64,000 bases of DNA. Source: Hyphomicrobium_A sp963776675. GTDB lineage: Bacteria > Pseudomonadota > Alphaproteobacteria > Rhizobiales > Hyphomicrobiaceae. This document shows positions 38,004 through 47,407 of the stretch, in pieces (within the stretch, counting starts at the first letter, position 1; the number at the start of each line of letters is the position of its first letter). The DNA lies in the NCBI GenBank assembly GCA_963776675.1, contig CAVZNR010000027.1:1-64000 (forward strand), in the 5' to 3' direction. Below the pieces are notes generated by a model, which was not told the origin of the DNA, made no database searches, and saw only the letters and a program-made list of their open reading frames with translations. Made by a program: the position numbers and the translations under genes.

Positions 38004-38267
38004 GCGTTCTTCCAGGCTCGCGCCAGTTGATCAATCCGCTGCGCCGCGCCCGCAAACGGGCATTTATCCAAGCTTACAACGCCTGTATAGTATAAGGTCC
38101 AAAAAGAAGGCCTGCAATACGGGGGCTAAATCACTCCGGCGCATACCGAAGCCGCCCGAGTCCACCCCGCAATCCCTTTTGAAGATGGGGCGTCTGTGTT
38201 AGGAAGCCCGCGACTGCGAGGGCGCCGCGCATCGGCCGGCGATAAAGAGGCATGTGAGCTAAGGGTC

Positions 38268-38810
38268 ATGACAGAACGCCGCACGAGCTACGAATTCGAA
38301 GATCTTCTTTCGTGCGGGCGTGGCGAGCTGTTCGGGCCCGGCAACGCTCAGTTGCCGCTGCCTCCCATGCTGATGTTCGACAGAATTTCGACCATCTCGG
38401 AGACCGGCGGGCAGCACGGCAAGGGCCAGGTGGCTGCCGAGCTCGCCGTGGCCGGCAACAGCAGGCTCAACTGGTTCTTCGATTGCCATTTCGAGGGCGA
38501 TCCGGTCATGCCGGGGTGCCTCGGCCTCGACGCGCTCTGGCAGCTCACGGGCTTCTTCCTGGGCTGGCTCGGGGCGCCGGGACGCGGGCGCGCGCTCGGC
38601 GTGGGAGAGGTGAAATTCACGGGAATGGTGGTGCCGAGCGTCTCCAAGGTCGAGTACATCGTCGACCTGAAGCGGGTCATTCTACGCCGGCTTAAACTCG
38701 CCATCGCCGACGGTGTCATGAAAGCAGACGGCCAAGTGATCTATACGGCCAACGACTTGCGCGTCGGCCTGTTCGAAACAGGCGAGGCAACCGCCGCGCT
38801 CAGTCCTTGA
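38268..38810 (+). CDS. fabA: 3-hydroxydecanoyl-ACP dehydratase/isomerase
   Basis: 180 residues from ATG 38268 (the ORF is open further upstream, but SYEFEDLLSCGRGELFGPGN is the family start). Catalytic His in CHFEGDPVMPG and Asp in CLGLDALWQLTG. Dehydrates and isomerises C10 hydroxyacyl-ACP, the branch point to unsaturated fatty acids. First of fabA-fabB-fabI. Confidence 0.95.
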   Translation: MTERRTSYEFEDLLSCGRGELFGPGNAQLPLPPMLMFDRISTISETGGQHGKGQVAAELAVAGNSRLNWFFDCHFEGDPVMPGCLGLDALWQLTGFFLGWLGAPGRGRALGVGEVKFTGMVVPSVSKVEYIVDLKRVILRRLKLAIADGVMKADGQVIYTANDLRVGLFETGEATAALSP

Positions 38811-38862
38811 TCTCGTTGCTTTTTCGTGCACGCTTCCGGGGCGAAGCGGAGAGGAATTGCGG

Positions 38863-40095
38863 ATGAGACGTGTGGTCGTCACCGGCATGGGCATTGTTTC
38901 CTCGATCGGAAACAGCTGCCAAGAGGTGCTCGCCTCACTGCGCGAGGCCAAATCCGGCATTGTGCGCGCCGAAAAATATGCCGAGCTCGGCTTCCGCTGC
39001 CAAGTGCACGGAGCGCCCAACATCGATTGGGAGGCGCAAGTTCCCCGCAAGGCCAAGCGCTTCATGGGCGCAGGCGTGGGCTGGAACTACATCGCCATGG
39101 AGCAGGCCATCCGCGACGCCGGCCTGCAGGAAAACGAGGTCATCAACGAGCGCACGGGCATCATCGTGGGCTCGGGCGGGCCCTCGACGAAGGCCATCGT
39201 CGCTGCGGCCGACACCACGCGCGAGCGCGATCCACGCAAAATCGGCCCCTTCGAGGTCCCCAAAGCCATGTGCTCGGGCCCTTCGGCGGCGCTTGCCACC
39301 AGCTTTCAGATCAAGGGCGTCAATTATTCGATCTCGTCGGCCTGCTCGACCTCGGCCCACTGCATCGGCAATGCGGCCGAGCACATTGCCTGGGGCAAGC
39401 AGGACGTAATGTTCGCGGGCGGCTGCGAGGAGCTCGACTGGACGCTCTCGGTGCTGTTCGACGCCATGGGCGCCATGTCCACCAAGTTTAACGACACGCC
39501 CGCGAAGGCCAGCCGCGCCTATGACAAGGACCGCGACGGCTTCGTGATCGCGGGCGGCGCCGGCGTCGTGGTGCTGGAGGAGCTGGAGCACGCCAAGGCG
39601 CGCGGGGCACGCATTTACGGCGAGTTGGCCGGCTACGGCGCCACCTCCGACGGCTTCGACATGGTGGCCCCCTCCGGCGAGGGCGCGGTGCGGTGCATGC
39701 GGCTGGCGCTCGAGGGCCTGGACGGCAAGGGCGTCGGGCAAAAGGTCGACTACATTAACCCCCACGGCACCGGCACGCCCATCGGCGATCTGCGCGAGAT
39801 CGAGGCGATCCGCGCGGTCTTTAATGGGGATGTGCCCAAGATCGCGGCCACCAAATCGCTGACCGGGCACTCCCTGGGCGCCATCGGGGTGCAGGAGGCG
39901 ATCTTCTCCCTGCTCATGATGAACAATGGTTTTATCTGCGAAAGCGCCAACATTGACGAGCTCGATCCGGCCTTCGCGGACATGCCCATCGTGCGCGAGC
40001 GCCTCGACGGGGTCAGCCTTAACTGTGTGATGTCCAACAGCTTCGGTTTCGGTGGAACAAATGCCACGCTCGTGTTTCGTCGCCTGAGCAGTTAA
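38863..40095 (+). CDS. fabB: Beta-ketoacyl-ACP synthase I
   Basis: 410 residues. Catalytic Cys in SSACSTSAHCIGNA and the two His in NPHGTGTP and KSLTGHSLGAIG; start RRVVVTGMGIVSSIGN. Extends cis-unsaturated acyl-ACP made by FabA. The gap to fabA is 52 bp and an AGAGGA lies upstream of the ATG. Confidence 0.95.
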   Translation: MRRVVVTGMGIVSSIGNSCQEVLASLREAKSGIVRAEKYAELGFRCQVHGAPNIDWEAQVPRKAKRFMGAGVGWNYIAMEQAIRDAGLQENEVINERTGIIVGSGGPSTKAIVAAADTTRERDPRKIGPFEVPKAMCSGPSAALATSFQIKGVNYSISSACSTSAHCIGNAAEHIAWGKQDVMFAGGCEELDWTLSVLFDAMGAMSTKFNDTPAKASRAYDKDRDGFVIAGGAGVVVLEELEHAKARGARIYGELAGYGATSDGFDMVAPSGEGAVRCMRLALEGLDGKGVGQKVDYINPHGTGTPIGDLREIEAIRAVFNGDVPKIAATKSLTGHSLGAIGVQEAIFSLLMMNNGFICESANIDELDPAFADMPIVRERLDGVSLNCVMSNSFGFGGTNATLVFRRLSS

Positions 40096-40118
40096 TTAAG
40101 TTGTCATGTTGTGGCGGC

Positions 40119-40145
40119 AAGGAGTTGACCTCGGTCGAACTCCTT
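40119..40145. repeat. Hairpin between fabB and fabI
   Basis: AAGGAGTT and AACTCCTT are perfect 8-bp arms; the inside GACC/GGTC adds four more pairs with one bulged base. No T run follows. It sits in the 140-bp fabB-fabI gap and could lower read-through or stabilise the fabAB mRNA end. The left arm also contains a ribosome-binding-site-like AAGGAG. Confidence 0.45.
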
Positions 40146-40235
40146 AGGGCGCCCCTCAGCATGAGACTTTACAAGAACGGCAGTGGCTGGTTCGAACTCC
40201 ATGGACGCGCATTCGGCGCAGCGACGGTGACACCC

Positions 40236-41111
40236 ATGACCCAGATCGATATTGCAAAACCGGGCCCTCTGATGGCCGGCAAACGCGGCCTTATCATGGG
40301 GGTGGCCAATGAACGGTCCATCGCCTGGGGTATCTCTAAAATACTTGCGGGCCAGGGCGCCAAGCTCGCCTTCACCTACCAGGACGGCGCGTTCGGACGC
40401 CGCGCCTTGCCGCTGGCGCAGTCGCTCGGATCGGAGATTATCGAGCCCTGCAACGTTCTCGACCTGAAGAGCGTCGACAACGCCTTCGCCCGCATCAAGG
40501 AGGTGTGGGGCGGCCTGGACTTCGTCGTGCACGCGCTCGCCTTCTCGGATCCGCGCGAACTGCATGGCCGCTACGTCAACACCACGCGCGAGAACTTCAC
40601 CAACACCATGGTGATCTCGTGCTTCTCTTTCACCGAGATCGCCAAGCGCGCCATCGAGCTGATGCCGGACGGCGGCTCGCTGCTGACGCTGAGCTATGCC
40701 GGCGCCACGCGCTCGGTGCCGTCCTACAACGTGATGGGCGTCGCCAAGGCTGCGCTGGAGGCTTCCGTGCGCTATCTCGCCGCCGACCTCGGACCGCAGG
40801 GCATCCGCGTCAACGCGCTGTCGGCAGGTCCGATGCGCACGCTATCGGGCGCGGGTATCTCGGATGCGCGCGTGCTCTTCAACTTCCAGAAAGAGAACTC
40901 GCCCCTGAAGCGCACGCCGACACTGACCGAGGTGGGAGGCTCCGCGCTCTATCTGCTTTCCGACCTGTCGGGCGCGGTGACGGGCGAGGTCCACTTCGTC
41001 GATTGCGGCTACTCGACCGTCGCCATGCCCAGCCTGGAGACGTTGAAGGCGCACGATGCCGAGGCGACCGCCCCGCCGGGCGGGCGCACGCCGTCGGAAG
41101 CTGCGGAATAA
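40236..41111 (+). CDS. fabI: Enoyl-ACP reductase (NADH)
   Basis: 291 residues from ATG 40236, chosen because LMAGKRGLIMGVANERSIAW is the family start. The SDR catalytic pair Tyr-x6-Lys is in SYNVMGVAKAALEA, preceded by LSYAGATRSVP; NALSAGPMRTLSGAGI also fits. Completes each elongation cycle. The C-terminus has an extra 20-residue Ala/Pro/Glu tail. Confidence 0.95.
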   Translation: MTQIDIAKPGPLMAGKRGLIMGVANERSIAWGISKILAGQGAKLAFTYQDGAFGRRALPLAQSLGSEIIEPCNVLDLKSVDNAFARIKEVWGGLDFVVHALAFSDPRELHGRYVNTTRENFTNTMVISCFSFTEIAKRAIELMPDGGSLLTLSYAGATRSVPSYNVMGVAKAALEASVRYLAADLGPQGIRVNALSAGPMRTLSGAGISDARVLFNFQKENSPLKRTPTLTEVGGSALYLLSDLSGAVTGEVHFVDCGYSTVAMPSLETLKAHDAEATAPPGGRTPSEAAE

Positions 41112-41210
41112 CATCCTTTTCGGCGTCCAAAACCCTTTCCCGCTAGCGTTAACTTCGCTAGGGTCTCGCGCGCACTAAAGTTTATACAACCATAGCACAG
41201 GGAGAGTGCA

Positions 41211-41432
41211 ATGAAGTATGGCTTGTTTGCTGCGATTGCGTTTGCGTTCGTTGCTTTGATCGGCGGAGCGGCTTCGGCCGGCGTCGCCACCAGCGGCCTC
41301 ACCAATGCGACCGTTGCCCCCTCGGCCTCGATCGTTCAGGAGGCCGGTTGGCGTAGCCGTAAGTGCTATCGCCGTTGCCGTCACCACGGGCATAGCCGTT
41401 GGCGGTGCCGCAAGCGTTGCGGCTGGTTCTGA
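41211..41432 (+). CDS. Small secreted cationic Cys/Arg/His peptide
   Basis: 73 residues, GGGAGAG just before the ATG. Signal peptide AAIAFAFVALIGGAASA, so a mature peptide of about 50. The last 22 residues carry four cysteines in CxxxC pairs (CYRRC, CRKRC) with a His-rich middle (RHHGHSRWR), ending GWF. Strongly basic and disulfide- or metal-capable. A strong terminator follows. Family unknown to me; related short basic peptides occur in Hyphomicrobiales. Confidence 0.65.
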   Translation: MKYGLFAAIAFAFVALIGGAASAGVATSGLTNATVAPSASIVQEAGWRSRKCYRRCRHHGHSRWRCRKRCGWF

Positions 41433-41498
41433 TGCGCGACAGGCACGCGTGACCTAGGTCAGCGTGCTGGTCAGCGGTCATAGCCTGACCACATTAGC

Positions 41499-41540
41499 GC
41501 CCGGTCGTGATCCTGGATCGAGATCACGGCCGGGCCTTTT
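41499..41540 (+). terminator. Rho-independent terminator
   Basis: A 14-bp stem (GCCCGGTCGTGATC with GATCACGGCCGGGC, one T-G pair), 9-base loop, then CTTTT. Lies 67 bp after the cationic peptide gene and before murI. Confidence 0.8.
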
Positions 41541-41580
41541 CGCATCTTGACGGCTCCATGACGGCATCCCACACACGCGC

Positions 41581-42406
41581 ATGATCGGCGTCTTCAATTC
41601 CGGCCTTGGCGGTCTCACCGTGGTGCGCGCGCTCGTCGAGCGCTTTCCGCACCTGGATTTCATTTATTTCGGCGATCACGCCCACGTCCCCTACGGCGAT
41701 CGGACGTCGGAGGAGGTCGTCGATTTTACGCGCGCCGGGAACCGAGGCCCTGTTCTCGGCCGGCTGCAAGCTGGTGCTGCTCGGCTGCAATACCGCCACC
41801 GCGGTTGCCGCGCGGCGCCTGCAGCAGGACTGGCTGCCGTCGAGCGGATGGCGCGGCCACAACGTGCTGGGCATCGTCGCCCCCACGGTCGAGGCCGCCA
41901 CGCAGACGCCGTGGGCCGTCTCCTCGCCGCAGTACCCGCAAAAGTACAACACCGACCTCATCGCGGTGTTCGGCACCACGCGCACGATTCAGTCGGGCGT
42001 CTACCCAGAAGAGATCCGCAAGCGCTGCCCCAAGGTCACAGTCGTGCAGCAGATCTGCGCGCGTCTCGCCGGCGCGATCGAAGACGCCGCGCCGGAGGAC
42101 GAGCTCGACAGCCTGGTCGAGGAAGGCATTCGCGGCATGCTGGCGCAAACGGGCGGCGTGCCCCCTCACCGCGCCATCCTGGGTTGTACGCACTTCCCAT
42201 TGGTCGAGCATCTGTTCCGTCGCCACCTTCCGCCGTTCGCGCGCATCCTCTCCCAGCCGGAGGTCGTCGCCGACAGCTTCGAGGACTATCTGGCGCGCCA
42301 TCCGAGCTACGTGGCCGGCGACAAGGGCGGCTCGCTCATGCTGCTGACCACGGGCAGCCCCGACGAAATCAGCGCCCATGCGCGTGTTTTCTGGCCGGAA
42401 GTGTAG
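41581..42406 (+). CDS. murI: Glutamate racemase, one frameshift
   Basis: Starts MIGVFNSGLGGLTVVRALVE, then YFGDHAHVPYGDRTSEEV; after a frame change near 41740 (net -2 or +1) it continues LFSAGCKLVLLGCNTATAVA to HRAILGCTHFPLVEHLF. Both catalytic Cys (LGCNTA, LGCTHFPL) are present. N replaces the usual D in the first motif (NSGLGG). Makes D-glutamate for peptidoglycan and is normally essential, so the break is probably an error in the sequence. Confidence 0.85.
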
Positions 42407-42494
42407 CGCATTCACGCGCGCCGCGGCGTAAAAGCCTCGCAACCAACGCGCAACCATTCCTATATCTAGTGCTCCTGCCAACCAGGGAGCCGAG

Positions 42495-44864
42495 ATGAGC
42501 GCCAAACCGCACCAAGCCGCGCATACGCATGGGGCCGGCTGCGGCGCACGGCAACGATGCCGCAAGCGAGGCCGACAGCCGCGTGAAAGACCCGGTGTGC
42601 GGCATGAGCGTCGACCCGCACACCGCCAAGCATCGGGGCGAGCACGCCGGGCGCACCTACTATTTCTGCTCGGCCGGCTGCCGCAGCAAGTTCCTGGCCG
42701 AGCCTGAACGCTATCTGTCGCCCGCGGAGGCGAAGGCGGAGCCGGTCAAGCCCGGCGCCATCTACACCTGCCCGATGCACCCGAGATCCGCCAAGTCGGA
42801 CCCGGCTCGTGCCCCATCTGCGGCATGGCGCTGGAGCCGTTGGACATCACGGCCGAGCAGGGACCGAACGTCGAGCTGATCGACATGCAGCGCCGCTTCT
42901 GGATCGGGCTGGCGCTGGCGCTTCCCGTGTTCCTGCTGGAGATGGGCGGGCACATCTTCGGGCCCATCCTGGCGCCGGCCGTTTCCAACTGGGTGCAGCT
43001 CGTGCTGGCGACGCCCGTGGTCGTGTGGGCCGGCGCGCCATTTTTCGAGCGCGCCTGGCAATCGCTCGTCACGCGCAACCTCAACATGTTCACGCTGATT
43101 GCGCTCGGCACGGGCGCGGCGTGGAGCTACAGCGTCGTCGCGACGCTGGCTCCCGGCATTTTTCCCGACGCCTTTCGCGCGGCCGACGGAACGGTTGCGG
43201 TGTACTTCGAGGCGGCCGCCGTCATTACCGTGCTGGTTCTGCTCGGCCAGGTGCTGGAGCTGAGAGCGCGCGAATCGACCGGCGGTGCCATCCGAGCGCT
43301 TCTCGATCTGGCGCCAAAGACGGCGCGGCTCATCGACAAGGACGGGAGCGAGCGCGAGGTGGCGCTCGACGAGGTCGCGATCGGCAACCGCCTGCGCGTA
43401 CGTCCCGGCGAGAAGGTCCCCGTCGATGGCAAGGTGATCGAAGGCCGCAGTGCGGTCGACGAATCCATGGTGACGGGCGAATCGATGCCCGTCACGAAGG
43501 AAACCGGAGACACGGTCATCGGCGGCACGCTCAACGCCAGCGGCGGCCTCGTCATCGAGGCGACGCGCGTCGGGCGCGACACCATGCTTGCGCGCATCGT
43601 GCAGCTCGTGGCCGAAGCGCAAAGAAGCCGCGCGCCGATCCAGCGCCTCGCCGACGCGGTGGCCGGCTGGTTCGTGCCGGCCGTGATTTTCGTGGCGCTG
43701 CTTGCCTTCGCCGCCTGGGCGACCTGGGGGCCGGAGCCGCGCCTGGCGTATGCCCTGGTCGCCGCCGTTGCGGTGCTCATTATTGCCTGCCCCTGCGCGC
43801 TCGGATTGGCCACCCCCATGTCGATCATGGTGGGCGTGGGACGCGGCGCGGAGGCCGGCGTTCTGATCAAGAACGCCGAGGCGCTGGAGCAGATGGAGAG
43901 GGTCGATACTCTGGTCGTCGACAAGACGGGTACGCTGACCGAAGGCAAGCCGGCGGTGACCGCAATTCGGCCGGCCGCCGGTTTCGATCAGGACGAGCTC
44001 TTGCGGCTCGCCGCCAGCGTGGAGCGGGCGAGCGAGCATCCCCTGGCCGCAGCGATCGTCGCCGCGGCTGAGCAGCGCAAAATGTCGTTGAGCTCGGCCA
44101 AAGACTTCGACGCACCGTCCGGCAAGGGGGCGCTCGGCACGGTCGACGGCAAACGCGTTCTCATCGGCAACGCGCGCTTCCTGGACGAGCAGGGCGTCGA
44201 CGTCTCGGCGCTGAAGGCTGCAGCGGAAGACTTGCGCAAGGAGGGGGCCACCGCGATCTTCGTCGGCATCGACGGCAAGGCGGCAGGCGCCATCGCCATC
44301 GCCGACCCCGTGAAGGCTTCGACGCCGGCAGCGGTGGAAGCGCTCAAGAAGGACGGCGTGCGCATCGTCATGCTGACCGGCGACAACCGCACCACGGCGG
44401 AGGCGATCGCGCGCCGGCTCGGCATCACCGAGATCGAGGCCGAAGTGCTGCCCGATCAGAAGAGCGCCATCGTCACCAAGCTCAAGAGCGAGGGACGCGT
44501 CGTCGCCATGGCCGGCGACGGCGTCAACGACGCGCCGGCGCTTGCCGCGGCCGATGTCGGCATCGCCATGGGCACCGGCACCGACGTCGCCATCGAAAGC
44601 GCCGGCGTCACGCTGCTGAAGGGCGACCTCACCGGCATCGTGCGCGCGCGCCACCTGTCGCAGGCGGTGATGCGCAACATCCGCCAGAACCTGTTCTTCG
44701 CTTTCATCTATAACGCCGCGGGCGTGCCGATCGCGGCGGGCGTGCTTTATCCCGCCTTCGGTATCCTGCTGTCGCCGATCATCGCGGCAGCGGCCATGTC
44801 GCTCTCCTCGGTGAGCGTCATCTCAAATGCGCTGCGCCTGCGCGGCGTGAAGCTCGACGGTTGA
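42495..44864 (+). CDS. Copper-type P1B ATPase with YHS and heavy-metal-binding N-terminus, two frameshifts
   Basis: Order: His/Cys start (HQAAHTHGAGCG), YHS domain (KDPVCGMSVDPHTAKHRG, YYFCSAGCRSKFL), heavy-metal-binding domain (YTCPMHP then GSCPICGMALEP), then the ATPase. Catalytic marks are GESMPVTKE, the metal-site CPCALGLATP, phosphorylated DKTGTLTEG, SEHPLAAAI and GDGVNDAPALAAADVG. The frame breaks near 42535 (net -2, one CG restores it) and near 42782 (net -1; restoring a G gives CPMHPEIRQVGPGSC). Expected to pump Cu(I) out of the cytoplasm. No copper regulator adjacent. Confidence 0.9.
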
Positions 44865-45455
44865 TTAGTGGTCCGTCGCAAGCGTTCCGGTGTCGGGACG
44901 GAAGGAGTTTCGCGCCGGAACGAGACCGAGCCCAAGCGTCGCCGCAACCGCGGTCTGCCACGGCAGAAGCAGGATGGCCGGATTGTCGTAGTTGCTCGTC
45001 CACGGCAGGAGCAGACCGAAAATCGCCCCGACCGAGACGACGGCGAGGACAACCGCCCAGCGCCGTAGCGCGAAAGTGGAGGTGGCCGCTCCCGCCCACG
45101 TGACGAACGCGCCGACTGCGCCGGCGGCAAAACCGGGGCCGTAGGTTTTGAATGCTTCCGGGATGACCGGCGCCTTGAGCCAGTGCTCATCGAGTTGCAG
45201 GGCGAGATTGACGGCCAATTCCCAGCCGATCCAGGTCGCCGCCAATGCCGTTGCCGCCGCGGTCAACGAGCGGCTTCCCCACTGCCAGACACCGAAGCCG
45301 ACAACGAGGCCGAACCATGTGCCGGAAAGCACCATGTAGAGCCCGAGGCGCGGTGCCTCGCCAAAGCCGAAGCCCAGAGCATAGCTGCCGAGGATGCCTG
45401 ACGCGCCGCCGAGTGCGGCGAGCACCCAGGCTGGGTGATGCAGGATTGCTTTCAT
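44865..45455 (-). CDS. Integral membrane protein, unknown
   Basis: 196 residues from ATG 45455, about six hydrophobic segments (AWVLAALGGASGILGSYALG, LGLYMVLSGTWFGLVVGFGV, GPGFAAGAVGAFVTWAGAAT, WAVVLAVVSVGAIFGLLLPW and others). A charged loop LDEHWLKAPVIPEAFKTYGP lies in the middle. No recognisable family. The stop directly abuts the convergent copper ATPase stop. An ATG at 45476 is an alternative start. Confidence 0.6.
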   Translation of the reverse strand: MKAILHHPAWVLAALGGASGILGSYALGFGFGEAPRLGLYMVLSGTWFGLVVGFGVWQWGSRSLTAAATALAATWIGWELAVNLALQLDEHWLKAPVIPEAFKTYGPGFAAGAVGAFVTWAGAATSTFALRRWAVVLAVVSVGAIFGLLLPWTSNYDNPAILLLPWQTAVAATLGLGLVPARNSFRPDTGTLATDH

Positions 45456-45565
45456 GTGGACCGCCGACAGCTCCATCCATTGCCGGCCGTGATAACGGCA
45501 CCGCAACGTGGCTGCACGATGGTAAAGCGTGACGGTAGGCCAGGGGCGCCCAAATCGCGCCGCCG

Positions 45566-47002
45566 CTACCTCGCCGCCTGCTGCGACGGCAGCGTATCGA
45601 AGCGCGCCTTCTGCTCGTCCGAAAGCGAGTCGTAGAAGCCGGTGAGCGCCGGGCGCACCTCGTTCACGGCGGTGATCGTGTCGTGCAGCCGCTGGTCCAT
45701 GGCTTGCAGCCGCGCCTCCGGCGTCGCCGGCACACCCTTCGGACACGACAGCCGCAGCTTCTGCGCGGCGTCGCTCGCTGCCGACTTGAGCTGATCGAGC
45801 GCCGTCTTCTGACGCGCGTCCGGCTGCACCGACTGCTCGATCTGCTGCACCGGCACATCGGTGAACTGCTGGCCCTCGTCGACGCAGCCGCCGATGTCGC
45901 TCATCTGCATGGGATCGGCGCTCGTCGACTGGCTGCCGCCGAGCGCGTCAAGCGCCTTGCGCTGCTCGTCGTTGAGCACCTTGGAGAAGGCCGCGAGCGG
46001 CGCCTGAAGCGTATCGACCGCCTGATCCATGGCCGCGAGTCGCTTATCAAGCGCATCGAGACGGCCGACGGGCGTCAGCGGCGCCTCGCTCGGGCAGGCA
46101 CCCTTGAGGATCACCTCGGCCTTTTGCGAGGCAGATTCCAGATCATTGAACGCCGCGCGCTGGCTCTTGTCCGGTTTCACCGCCTGCTCGATCTGGCTCA
46201 TGGGCAGCGCGCCGACACCTGGCGCCAGGCCGCTGCAGGTCTGCGCCACCTGGGTGGAGGCTTCAGCGTCTGCCGCCGAGGGAGGCGCCTCGTTGGCCGG
46301 TCCGCCGCTGTAGACGTTCTGGTGCGACTCGCGCGCGACTTGGTAGGTGCCCCCATCACCCGTCCACGCATACGCGCCGTAGCCCTGCGGCCACTGGTAG
46401 ACGCCGTCGGGCCAGAACAGGCCGGTCAGAATGACGTTGAGGCCGTAGTCCCAGAAGGCCGGCGGCCCGGCATAGGGCCACCACGCATAGGAGAGCATGT
46501 CGCCCAGCGCGAAGGGCCAGAAGACGGCGCCGGCCCAGCCCCAGCGGCAGTTGTTGCAGACCCAGTGATGGTCGCCGAATTGATTGTTCCAGAACGCGTT
46601 GTGGTTCCAGTGGCCGTTGTTGATGGGATCGTGCACGTCGCGGGCGGCGAGGTCGCGATGGTCGCCCAGATCGCGGCCGGCGTCGCGGTGGTCGCCGTCG
46701 TCATGACGATCCGCCTGGTCGTGGCGGTCGGCGTCGTCACGGTGATCGTCGTCGCGGCGCGCATCCTCGGCCGGACGGTGGTCCTCCTCGGGCCGGCGCA
46801 TCTCCTCGGGGCGGCGCTCCTCGGGGCGGAAGTCGCGCTCCGGCGCACGAAAATCGCGGCCCTCGAAACGGCCGCCACCGCCGAAATGCCCACCGCCTCC
46901 GAAATGTCCGCCGCCGCCGCGGGCGTAGCCGTCGGTGGTGGAGCAGCACAGAGCAGCGAATGAAGCGCCGGCGAGCAGCGCAACCGACCAATTGCGAACC
47001 AT
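45566..47002 (-). CDS. Secreted LTXXQ (Spy/CpxP-like) protein with tandem duplicated domain
   Basis: 478 residues. Signal peptide VALLAGASFAALCCSTTDGYA, a Gly/His/Phe start (GGGHFGGGGHFGG), then a long Arg/Asp/His low-complexity tract (about residues 50-115). A Trp-rich middle follows (WPFALGDMLSYAWWPYAG). The C-terminal half holds two copies of one domain: PMSQIEQAVKPDKSQRAAF to LNDEQRKALDAL, and PVQQIEQSVQPDARQKTAL to LSDEQKARFDTL, each with one conserved CPxxxPxTP. LTXXQ proteins are periplasmic chaperones or metal/envelope-stress proteins; the acidic-His tract could bind metal. Intact frame. Confidence 0.8.
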   Translation of the reverse strand: MVRNWSVALLAGASFAALCCSTTDGYARGGGGHFGGGGHFGGGGRFEGRDFRAPERDFRPEERRPEEMRRPEEDHRPAEDARRDDDHRDDADRHDQADRHDDGDHRDAGRDLGDHRDLAARDVHDPINNGHWNHNAFWNNQFGDHHWVCNNCRWGWAGAVFWPFALGDMLSYAWWPYAGPPAFWDYGLNVILTGLFWPDGVYQWPQGYGAYAWTGDGGTYQVARESHQNVYSGGPANEAPPSAADAEASTQVAQTCSGLAPGVGALPMSQIEQAVKPDKSQRAAFNDLESASQKAEVILKGACPSEAPLTPVGRLDALDKRLAAMDQAVDTLQAPLAAFSKVLNDEQRKALDALGGSQSTSADPMQMSDIGGCVDEGQQFTDVPVQQIEQSVQPDARQKTALDQLKSAASDAAQKLRLSCPKGVPATPEARLQAMDQRLHDTITAVNEVRPALTGFYDSLSDEQKARFDTLPSQQAAR

Positions 47003-47407
47003 GTCGTCCCTCTTAGAGCGATGTCCCGGTCCATGCCGCAGCGCATCGCAGCGCCAAGCGCACATGGGATTCGACGGCACTCTAAAGCGGCGAGGCGTGC
47101 ACCGGCTGCTCTTCCGTGCGGCAGGGAAAAGAAACGGTTCACGGCGCGCGCCAAGATCCATGCTTGACCGGCACGGTTGATTAACGCGCGGGGCCGGGCC
47201 ATAGCCCACCACCCACAACGTCCCCGACATGGCTCGACCCTGCCGGCGAGGCCTGGGCTCTCGTCGTCGGTCCCGGCGGAGGCTCCATGCCCTTGCACAT
47301 GTACTGAGGATGCTACACATACGCGCTTGCGACGTCCGCTACCGTTAGGCGGACGTCGCTTGCGTTTGCGATACCTGCAGCGCAAGCCGAGCCAAGGAAG
47401 GATCTCG
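47003..47407. other. Divergent intergenic region
   Basis: 405 bp between the LTXXQ gene (minus) and aguA (plus), with no credible gene. It holds the inverted repeat at 47329-47359 and must carry both promoters. Confidence 0.45.
47329..47359. promoter_or_regulatory. Perfect 11-bp inverted repeat upstream of aguA
   Basis: GCGACGTCCGC and GCGGACGTCGC around a 9-base spacer, ending 48 bp before the aguA start. No T tract, so not a classic terminator. Could be a regulator operator or a 5'-leader hairpin for the agmatine genes. Confidence 0.45.
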
